Source: Chlorobiales bacterium
Lineage (GTDB): Bacteria > Bacteroidota > Chlorobiia > Chlorobiales > Chlorobiaceae
Reading direction: 5' to 3'
Assembly: GCA_022360415.1 (NCBI GenBank)
Contig: JAKSDB010000330.1
Coordinates: 1 to 13,083, forward strand
DNA length: 13,083 nucleotides
Part shown: positions 1 to 5,384 of the stretch, in pieces
Numbering within the stretch: the stretch's first letter is position 1
Layout: each line of letters starts with the position of its first letter
The notes under the pieces: model-generated
Database searches by the model: none
Told to the model about the DNA's origin: nothing
What the model saw: the letters and a program-made list of their open reading frames with translations, nothing else
Program-made: the position numbers and the translations under genes

Positions 1-1062
1 ATGGATACGTATGGAACGGACGCGCTCCGCTTCACTATCGTTTACATTGCGCCTCTTGGACAGGATGTGCTGTTCGGTGAGGAAAAATGCGAGTTTGGGA
101 GAAATTTCGCAACCAAGATATGGAACGCGGCACGTCTTGTATTCATGCAGCGTGAAAAAGTGTTCGGCTCAATAGACGAGTTTAACACTGCCTACCCTCG
201 TTTTACACCCGGGACCGAATCGTTATCCGATGCTCAGAACTGGATACTCGGGCGTTATCATGAAATGCTTGCATCGTATCACAAGGCTTTTTCGCAGTTC
301 CGGATGAACGATATCACCAGGATCGTCTACGACTTTTTCCGCGGTGATTACTGTGACTGGTATCTGGAGACACTGAAAATCGAGCTGGCCGAAGAGGAGG
401 ATGAGCTGAAAAGACGGCATGCGGTCTTTCTTGCGGTGTATCTTCTCGAGGGTGTGCTGAAGGTGCTTCATCCTGTCATGCCGTTTATCACCGAAGAGAT
501 ATGGCATCACATTCTTCAGCGCAAGAGCAGCGAGAGCATTGCCAGGTCTGCAATGCCTGATGCAGAGATACACCTCATAAGCGAAAAACAAACCGGATTT
601 GCGGCGGTTCAAAAGGTTATTTCAGAGGCACGCAGCCTTCGTGCTGTATTCGGCGTGCCGCATGATATGACGGCCGGTCTTGTCCTCAATGTGCCTGATG
701 AGAGAGCCAGGAAAATATTCACTGCAAACGCCCATATTATAATACAGATGACCGGATGTAGTATCGATATATCGGGCGGGAATCTTCAGCGGCCACCTCA
801 TTCGGCAAGTTCCGTCGTTGACGGCAGTGAACTTTTTATGCCCCTCGAAGGGTTAATTTCGTTTGAAAAAGAGATTGCCCGTCTTGAAAAGGAGCTGGGC
901 AGCGTTTCTTCCTATGTAAAGCGAATGCAGAAAAAACTTGCCAACAAGGGCTTTGTCGATAACGCTCCCGCGGATGTGATCGAGGACGAGCGGAGAAAGC
1001 TGTCGGAGGCGAAAAACAATCTTGAAAAACTTCAGGCAAATCTTGAAGTTCTGGGTGATTGA
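1..1062 (+). CDS. valS: Valyl-tRNA synthetase, C-terminal part (5' end outside window)
   Basis: Class I aminoacyl-tRNA synthetase that charges tRNA-Val in the cytoplasm. Only the last 353 residues are present. The frame is open at base 1, so the initial ATG is internal and the catalytic Rossmann domain with HIGH and KMSKS motifs lies upstream. Visible family marks are YGTDALRF at residues 4-11, GQD at 20-22, RNFATKIWNAARL at 34-46, an anticodon-binding helical domain at about 78-175 with DYCDWYLE at 117-123 and HPVMPFITEEIW at 157-168, and the C-terminal tRNA-binding coiled-coil arm at about 285-350 containing KLANKGFVDNAP at 312-323. The coiled-coil arm and NFATKIWNA favour ValS over IleRS or LeuRS. 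The last codons are embedded in a terminator hairpin, so transcription probably ends before the sigma-factor gene, 90 bases downstream. Confidence 0.96.
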   Translation: MDTYGTDALRFTIVYIAPLGQDVLFGEEKCEFGRNFATKIWNAARLVFMQREKVFGSIDEFNTAYPRFTPGTESLSDAQNWILGRYHEMLASYHKAFSQFRMNDITRIVYDFFRGDYCDWYLETLKIELAEEEDELKRRHAVFLAVYLLEGVLKVLHPVMPFITEEIWHHILQRKSSESIARSAMPDAEIHLISEKQTGFAAVQKVISEARSLRAVFGVPHDMTAGLVLNVPDERARKIFTANAHIIIQMTGCSIDISGGNLQRPPHSASSVVDGSELFMPLEGLISFEKEIARLEKELGSVSSYVKRMQKKLANKGFVDNAPADVIEDERRKLSEAKNNLEKLQANLEVLGD

Positions 1063-1086
1063 CCTTGTCGTCACTTTTTTTATTTT
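1055..1086 (+). terminator. Intrinsic terminator overlapping the valS stop codon
   Basis: The 5' arm 1055-1063 (GTGATTGAC) pairs with the 3' arm 1067-1074 (GTCGTCAC). This gives eight base pairs (one G-U) with a single bulged T at 1060 and a 3-base loop at 1064-1066. A run of seven T follows at 1075-1081, then A and four more T. The TGA stop at 1060-1062 sits in the 5' arm. Shape and T-tract fit a Rho-independent terminator read on the plus strand. Confidence 0.72.
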
Positions 1087-1113
1087 GTCGCGATATCAAG
1101 ATAACCCGATAAA
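1085..1113 (+). promoter_or_regulatory. Possible sigma-70 promoter for the sigma-factor gene
   Basis: TTGTCG at 1085-1090 and GATAAA at 1108-1113 are separated by 17 bases. Each matches the -35 and -10 consensus at four of six positions. The site lies just after the valS terminator and about 40 bases before the sigma-factor start, where a promoter is expected. This is a pattern match only. Confidence 0.3.
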
Positions 1114-1141
1114 ACAGCTTGTTTCAGATAATACGTAATAT

Positions 1142-1145
1142 GGAG
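1142..1145 (+). promoter_or_regulatory. Ribosome binding site deciding the sigma-factor start
   Basis: GGAG at 1142-1145 lies 7 bases before the ATG at 1153 but only 1 base before the ATG at 1147. The spacing selects the second ATG. Confidence 0.6.
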
Positions 1146-1152
1146 AATGTCT

Positions 1153-2052
1153 ATGAGACAACTGAAAATAAGTAAACAGATCACCAATCGAGAGAGCCTT
1201 TCCCTTGACCGCTATTTGCAGGAAATCGGTAAATACGAGCTTCTGACGGCAGAAGATGAGGTGAAGCTTACCAGAGCGATCAAAGAGGGGTATGACATGC
1301 CTGTCGATACGCCTGAATACAAGCGGGCGAAACGTGCTCTGGACAAGCTTATAAAGGGAAATCTCCGTTTTGTTGTTTCGGTGGCAAAACAGTACCAGAA
1401 CCAGGGACTGACACTTGGCGACCTTATCAATGAGGGGAATCTCGGTCTCATCAAGGCGGCAAAACGTTTTGATGAAACCAGGGGTTTCAAATTCATTTCC
1501 TATGCTGTCTGGTGGATCAGACAGTCCATTCTGCAGGCCCTTGCCGAACAGTCAAGAATCGTACGCCTTCCCCTGAACCGCGTCGGAACGCTCAACAAGA
1601 TCAGCAAAGCCTACAGCCAGCTTGAACAGGAGTATGAAAGGGACCCGAACACCAAAGAGCTTGCCAGCCTTCTTGACATGGATTCCCAGGATGTCGCCGA
1701 TACCCTTAAAATTGCAGGCCGCCATGTTTCGGTGGATGCGCCGTTTGCGCAGGGGGACGACAACCGCCTGCTCGATGTATTGCAGAATGACGGCCACAAG
1801 CCGGACCACGGGTTGACCCGTGACTCGCTGACCCTTGAAGTAGAGCGCTCCCTTTCGGTGCTCGCCCCCCGTGAAGCCGATGTCATCCGTTCCTATTTCG
1901 GTATAGGAATGGACAATCCCCTTACGCTCGAAGAGATCGGGGAGAAATTCAAGCTTACCCGTGAGCGGGTGCGCCAGATCAAGGAAAAGGCTATCAGGAG
2001 ACTTCGCCAGTCGGCGTACAGCAAAGTTCTCAAGGAGTATATCGGCAGTTAG
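1153..2052 (+). CDS. rpoD: Primary RNA polymerase sigma factor (sigma-70, RpoD/SigA type)
   Basis: Directs RNA polymerase core enzyme to -10/-35 promoters; by family this is the housekeeping (group 1-like) sigma factor. The protein is 299 residues and lacks the acidic region 1.1 and the large non-conserved insert of enterobacterial RpoD, as is usual in Bacteroidota and Chlorobiota. From the chosen start, region 1.2 is at about 17-46 (SLDRYLQEIGKYELLTAEDE), region 2 at about 64-140 with GDLINEGNLGLIKAAKRFDE and the melting and -10-reading segment FISYAVWWIRQSILQALAEQ, region 3 at about 145-205, and region 4 at about 225-290 with the helix-turn-helix LTLEEIGEKFKLTRERVRQI. An ATG two codons upstream (1147) is possible, but ribosome-binding-site spacing and the conserved MRQLKIS N-terminus favour 1153. 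It follows the valS terminator and has a candidate promoter, so it is probably transcribed on its own. No obvious T-tailed terminator follows it. Confidence 0.96.
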   Translation: MRQLKISKQITNRESLSLDRYLQEIGKYELLTAEDEVKLTRAIKEGYDMPVDTPEYKRAKRALDKLIKGNLRFVVSVAKQYQNQGLTLGDLINEGNLGLIKAAKRFDETRGFKFISYAVWWIRQSILQALAEQSRIVRLPLNRVGTLNKISKAYSQLEQEYERDPNTKELASLLDMDSQDVADTLKIAGRHVSVDAPFAQGDDNRLLDVLQNDGHKPDHGLTRDSLTLEVERSLSVLAPREADVIRSYFGIGMDNPLTLEEIGEKFKLTRERVRQIKEKAIRRLRQSAYSKVLKEYIGS

Positions 2053-2128
2053 CCTGAATAATTCATGAGAGTCCGAACACCCGGACTGTAGCTTTCACAG
2101 AAGCCGGTGCCCATGCCAGGAAAGGCAA

Positions 2129-2151
2129 AAGGAAAAGGTCAAAAGGCAAAA
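2129..2151. repeat. Purine-rich interspersed repeat, copy 1
   Basis: A 23-base A/G-rich segment is identical to the reverse complement of 10665-10687. The flanks are also purine-rich and built from AAAAGG-like units (2119-2151). It lies in the convergent gap between the sigma-factor gene and the SAM hydrolase gene. Read on the minus strand, it is a TTTTGCC/TTTTGACC-type pyrimidine tract starting about 80 bases after the SAM hydrolase stop codon. This is a similar position relative to the upstream gene as the copy after uvrB. Confidence 0.7.
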
Positions 2152-2170
2152 GATGGATCCGAGAAGGCTT

Positions 2171-2232
2171 CATGAGGATTTCGTTCCCGACCTTGTCGGG
2201 ACGAGGAAGTAATCAAGGGGAGTAACAAATTA
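2171..2232 (+). repeat. Partial copy of the structured interspersed repeat (right half)
   Basis: This segment shares, in the same order, three blocks with the complete element at 10711-10854: catgaggatttcg (2171-2183 and 10790-10802), gaagtaatca (2206-2215 and 10816-10825) and aacaaatta (2224-2232 and 10834-10842). Between the first two blocks it has a local hairpin, TCGTTCCCGA / TCGGGACGA at 2181-2204, with one bulged base and a 5-base loop. The left half and left terminal repeat of the full element are not recognisable upstream. The last three bases, TTA, are the reverse complement of the SAM hydrolase stop codon. Weak similarity to the terminal repeat continues to about 2244 inside that gene. 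Confidence 0.65.
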
Positions 2233-3078
2233 CCGGCGGTGTCTTTCTGTGTGTCTCTCTTGCGAGGTTTCAGGTTTGAGCAGCAGCACGATACTGTCGC
2301 CGGGGCGCAGGCCAAGTGATCGGGAGGCGTTGCCGTTTCTTATACCGATTTCAAGGAACCCGCTGCTGCCCCTGTATGAGAGCGCTTTTCCCTCATCGAC
2401 ATCTCCGTAAGTCCGGTGAAACGGCAGAACCGTTCCGTTCTCCATGCGTATACCCACTGCCGGTTCTCCTTCCCTGTTGAGCAAACCATCGGTAAATGAT
2501 GTTACCAAATTGCCGTAAACATCTGTAAAAAGAACCTCTCCTTTCCAGGAAAATCCCCCGTCGGTTGAGCTGTTTTCCGGCAGCACGACCTCGACGCATT
2601 GTTCAGGCTCAATGGCATCGCCGAGATTCGCGGGGTCTGTGCCGTTGGCAAGGTGTGCTGCCACAGGGGCAAAAATATCCCTTCCGTGAAACGTTGCACT
2701 TTGAACAGGCAGCATGAAGGAGGGGTTGGTTATGGAATAACAGGCCTCGCTTTTCTGCGTTTTCATAACATAGCTGAGCAGGCCGTTATCGGGGGCCACG
2801 AAAAACTGTTTTTCCGTCACGAGGGCCACAGCTTTTCTGTTTGTGCCGACCCCGGGATCAACGACCGCCACAAAAACAGTGCCGTCGGGAAAGTAGGGCG
2901 CGGACAGGCCAAGGTAGAGGGCGCCCTGCAAAACGTTCTGTGCCTGAATGCCATGGGTAAGGTCTACAATAGAGGAAAAGGGAGATAGTCCTGCTATGAC
3001 CCCTTTCATCATACCGACATAAGGGTCCTGAAGGCCGAAATCTGTCATCAGGGCTACCAGTTGGCTGGACGGTTTCAT
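2230..3078 (-). CDS. S-adenosylmethionine hydrolase (SAM hydroxide adenosyltransferase, DUF62 family)
   Basis: Family members cleave S-adenosylmethionine with water to adenosine and methionine; halogenases such as fluorinase are distant relatives. The 282-residue protein has the N-terminal motif LMTDFGLQDPYVGMMKGVI (10-28), VDPGVGTNRKAV (73-84), FVAPDNGLL (93-101), TFHGRDIFAPVAAHLA (129-144) and the C-terminal barrel motif FTDVYGNLVTSF (184-195). Asp74, Arg81 and His131 are consistent in position with the Asp-Arg-His triad that activates water in the hydrolases, so halogenase activity is unlikely. The start lies 3 bases after the stop of the LptF/G-type permease gene, implying co-transcription and probably translational coupling. 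The C-terminal tail (about 268-282, rich in Arg and His) is not part of the recognisable domain, and its end overlaps a repeat element. The physiological role of the family is uncertain. Confidence 0.92.
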   Translation of the reverse strand: MKPSSQLVALMTDFGLQDPYVGMMKGVIAGLSPFSSIVDLTHGIQAQNVLQGALYLGLSAPYFPDGTVFVAVVDPGVGTNRKAVALVTEKQFFVAPDNGLLSYVMKTQKSEACYSITNPSFMLPVQSATFHGRDIFAPVAAHLANGTDPANLGDAIEPEQCVEVVLPENSSTDGGFSWKGEVLFTDVYGNLVTSFTDGLLNREGEPAVGIRMENGTVLPFHRTYGDVDEGKALSYRGSSGFLEIGIRNGNASRSLGLRPGDSIVLLLKPETSQERHTERHRR

Positions 3079-3081
3079 GAC

Positions 3082-4164
3082 CTATTTGTTTGCAGTTTTG
3101 TAGATGAGTACGCCTATCAGAAGAAAAAGCAGGTTTGGCAACCATGCGGCAAGCACCGGGTCGATCAGTGAGCGGTACCCTGCTATTGCAACTGTTCTCT
3201 GTATGGCAAGGTAGCTGAAGCCGATAAAAAGACTTATACCGAATTCAAGCGCAAGGCCGCTGCGTTTTTTTTGGGCCGAAAGAGGAACGCCGATGAGGAT
3301 AATGATAAGAGATGCGAACGGCAGGGCCATTTTGCTGTGAAACTTTACGATAACCCTGCCGAGGTTGGAAAAGCCCGCTTTTTGCTTTTCTTCGATGTAC
3401 CGGAAGTGCTGAACAATATCCATTTCATCCGGCTGAATGCCGAGCTCTTTCAGGGAAGACCCGGTCATCGAGAGCTTCAGCGTGTCTTTTCCACTGTTTT
3501 CCCTGAACAGCACCTCTTTTTCTTTGAAAATCCTTGTACTGGTTTCATGGAAAAGCCATCGGTCAAGAGTCTTGTTATAGGTTATTTTTTTTGCATCAAT
3601 GCGACTGACCAGTTCCGGGCCGTCAAAGGTTTCGAGAGAAATGTTGTAACCGGTTTCCTTTTCAGGGTCCAGCGCGCCGATTGAAAGAATTCTGTTGCGG
3701 GATTCAAGGATATGCAGATTTTTATCTCCCGATACGGTTTCAAATTTTCTGTTGAAATATTCTGCTTCAAACCGGTGTTTCTCTACGGCTGTTTCAGGGT
3801 AGAGCCAGCCGGCATTGATGATGTTCAGGAAAGTTATAAGCAATGCGACAGCGGCAAAGGGAATGAGGAACTGTTTCATGCTGACGCCGGCGGCTTTCAT
3901 GGCGGACAGTTCACTCCCTCCCGACATCCTGCCGGTTACATAAAGGGATGCCAGCAGCGTACTTATCGGCGAGATCAGCAATATGGTTTCCGGTACCATC
4001 CTGAGGTAGTATAGAATAACCTTTTCAACGCTGAGCTCTCTGTCGATGAATGTGCCGATCTCTTCAATGAGATTGGCAAGAATGAACAGAACCGTGAAAC
4101 TTATCGCGGCAAATACATAGGTTGAAAAAAACTGCCGGGCTATGTATTTATCCAGGATTTTCAT
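3082..4164 (-). CDS. LptF/LptG family LPS-export permease (YjgP/YjgQ)
   Basis: Inner-membrane subunit of the LptBFG ABC transporter that extracts lipopolysaccharide and hands it to the periplasmic Lpt bridge. The 360 residues follow the family plan: three N-terminal membrane segments (about 12-34, 58-77, 98-120), a periplasmic beta-jellyroll-like domain (about 121-270), and three C-terminal segments (about 278-297, 305-327, 335-356). GSELSAMKAAGVSM at 83-96 is the cytoplasmic coupling-helix motif between membrane segments 2 and 3 that contacts LptB. The N-terminus MKILDKYIARQFFSTY is typical. I cannot tell LptF from LptG by sequence alone, so no symbol is given. The partner permease and the LptB ATPase are not in the window. 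The gene is transcribed leftward, following the SPFH gene after a 133-base gap that holds a long hairpin, and precedes the SAM hydrolase gene by 3 bases. Confidence 0.93.
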   Translation of the reverse strand: MKILDKYIARQFFSTYVFAAISFTVLFILANLIEEIGTFIDRELSVEKVILYYLRMVPETILLISPISTLLASLYVTGRMSGGSELSAMKAAGVSMKQFLIPFAAVALLITFLNIINAGWLYPETAVEKHRFEAEYFNRKFETVSGDKNLHILESRNRILSIGALDPEKETGYNISLETFDGPELVSRIDAKKITYNKTLDRWLFHETSTRIFKEKEVLFRENSGKDTLKLSMTGSSLKELGIQPDEMDIVQHFRYIEEKQKAGFSNLGRVIVKFHSKMALPFASLIIILIGVPLSAQKKRSGLALEFGISLFIGFSYLAIQRTVAIAGYRSLIDPVLAAWLPNLLFLLIGVLIYKTANK

Positions 4165-4236
4165 GTGTTCCCATCCGGTTTTCTACGGACATCATAAAGC
4201 GCTCATTGCCCCGGACTGGTTTTTTCTCATTAACCA

Positions 4237-4283
4237 AGTCGGCAGTCCTCCCCATTGTTTTTGCTGACGGAGGACTGCTGACT
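4237..4283. repeat. Long inverted repeat (hairpin) between the SPFH gene and the LptF/G permease gene
   Basis: The arms at 4237-4251 (AGTCGGCAGTCCTCC) and 4269-4283 (GGAGGACTGCTGACT) pair over 15 positions around a 17-base loop. The only imperfect position is 4241/4279, a G-U in plus-strand RNA but a C-A mismatch in RNA from the minus strand, the direction in which the flanking genes are transcribed. No T-run follows the hairpin on the minus strand, so it is not a standard intrinsic terminator. It starts 14 bases after the SPFH stop codon and could act in 3'-end protection, processing or attenuation. Confidence 0.6.
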
Positions 4284-4297
4284 GATTTACCGTTTCT

Positions 4298-5209
4298 TTA
4301 CTGCCCGATGAGTACCGAGGCGCCTTTCCCGTCACCCATAATGATTACTTTGGAGTTTTCCGACTTGACCAGATTCTGAAGGGCTTTTATCTGTTCATAT
4401 CTGAGCAGTCTGTCGGTCAGTGAGCGGGAGAGTATCTGCTGGTAGTCGGATATCCCTTTGGCTTCTACGCGTTTTCTCTCGGCTTCCTGGGTTTCTTTCT
4501 GAAGAACAAACTGCATTTTCTGGGCTTCCTGTTCGGCATTGATTTTTGCCTCAATGGCTGCTTTTACTGAAGGAGGAAGAGAGATATTCCGGACAAGCAG
4601 GTTCTCGAGAACGATGCCGCGTTTTTCGAAATCGGACCTTATGCTTTCAAATATTTTCGACTGGAACTCCTCGCGTTTTTTTGAGTAAAGATCCACGGCA
4701 TTATAGATGACGGCGTTGTCCCTGATTCGGGTTCGGGCGGTCGGACGGACAATCTTATCGATATAGGAAAGACCGGGACCGATCTCACGACGGATTTCAG
4801 GCGCCCGGGTCGGGTTGATCCGGTAAAGAACGGTCATGTCTATGGTTACTTCGAGACCGTCAGCGCTCAGTACCCTGATCGGTGCGTCACTGAGCTGAGA
4901 GAGCTCGGTTTCCGTGCCGGACATGGTGTAGGTCTGGGTGGTAATATCGAAAAACTCGACTTTTATAAGCGGGTTGATGATGTTAAGGCCGCTGGCAAGT
5001 ACTTCCTGCTGTACTTTTCCAAACAGAACTTTAACGCCGACCTTTCCTGGTTCGACAATTCGTATGCTTGCCGTCAGCAAGCCAAGGATTATCGCAAAGA
5101 TTCCCCCGATTTTAAAAAGACCGGAAAAACGAACCAGGGAAGGATTAAGCGACCGGGCCGTCGCACCAATGAATAAAAGGACTATGCCGAGAAATAGCAG
5201 TGAAGTCAT
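4298..5209 (-). CDS. SPFH/prohibitin-family membrane protein
   Basis: SPFH (stomatin, prohibitin, flotillin, HflK/C) proteins assemble into ring-like scaffolds on membranes, often regulating membrane proteases. The 303-residue protein has two N-terminal hydrophobic segments (about 3-17 and 32-48), an SPFH domain from IRIVEPGKVGVKVLFGKV (49-66) to VRNISLPPSVKAAIEAKI (206-223), and a charged coiled coil (about 216-255, rich in Glu, Gln, Lys and Arg). The body resembles prohibitins more than HflK/HflC: GLNIINPLIKVEFFDITTQ at 74-92 and a long coiled coil. The short tail SKVIIMGDGKGASVLIG (286-302) is of a type seen in prohibitin-like proteins. An in-frame TAA lies 18 bases upstream of the ATG, so 5209 is the only plausible start, although no Shine-Dalgarno is visible. 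No FtsH-type protease is adjacent. The upstream neighbour is an M16 peptidase, but any functional link is speculative. Confidence 0.9.
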   Translation of the reverse strand: MTSLLFLGIVLLFIGATARSLNPSLVRFSGLFKIGGIFAIILGLLTASIRIVEPGKVGVKVLFGKVQQEVLASGLNIINPLIKVEFFDITTQTYTMSGTETELSQLSDAPIRVLSADGLEVTIDMTVLYRINPTRAPEIRREIGPGLSYIDKIVRPTARTRIRDNAVIYNAVDLYSKKREEFQSKIFESIRSDFEKRGIVLENLLVRNISLPPSVKAAIEAKINAEQEAQKMQFVLQKETQEAERKRVEAKGISDYQQILSRSLTDRLLRYEQIKALQNLVKSENSKVIIMGDGKGASVLIGQ

Positions 5210-5384
5210 GGCTGTTGATTTGTTGCATTATGGAATGTTGATCTATTCTCTTTCCGGCACTTTTTCCGTACTACAGGACTGTGGCCGGAGATGTCGTGAC
5301 TGTTTCAAAGTAATATCTCCATCGAGCGTTTCAAATTATCAGGAGCACATATTTACAGAAAATCACATTTCTGACCGGACAGCA
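5210..5384. other. Intergenic gap between the M16 peptidase gene and the SPFH gene
   Basis: The gap is 175 bases and both flanking genes are transcribed leftward. It holds a modest hairpin: CCGGCAC at 5254-5260 pairs with GTGGCCGG at 5281-5288, with one bulged G and a 20-base loop. A second, weaker pairing is GGAGAT (5287-5292) with ATCTCC (5315-5320). Neither is followed by a T-run on the minus strand. I found no convincing promoter or small gene, though the length leaves room for a separate promoter for the SPFH gene. Confidence 0.4.

Noticed and set aside
2070..2087. Hairpin AGTCCG / CGGACT after the sigma-factor gene as a terminator
   Set aside because: Six base pairs with no following T-run, so it is too weak to call as an intrinsic terminator.
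2230..3078. SAM-dependent halogenase (fluorinase or chlorinase) instead of a hydrolase
   Set aside because: The Asp74, Arg81 and His131 arrangement fits the hydrolase triad, and no halogenase-specific features were recognised.
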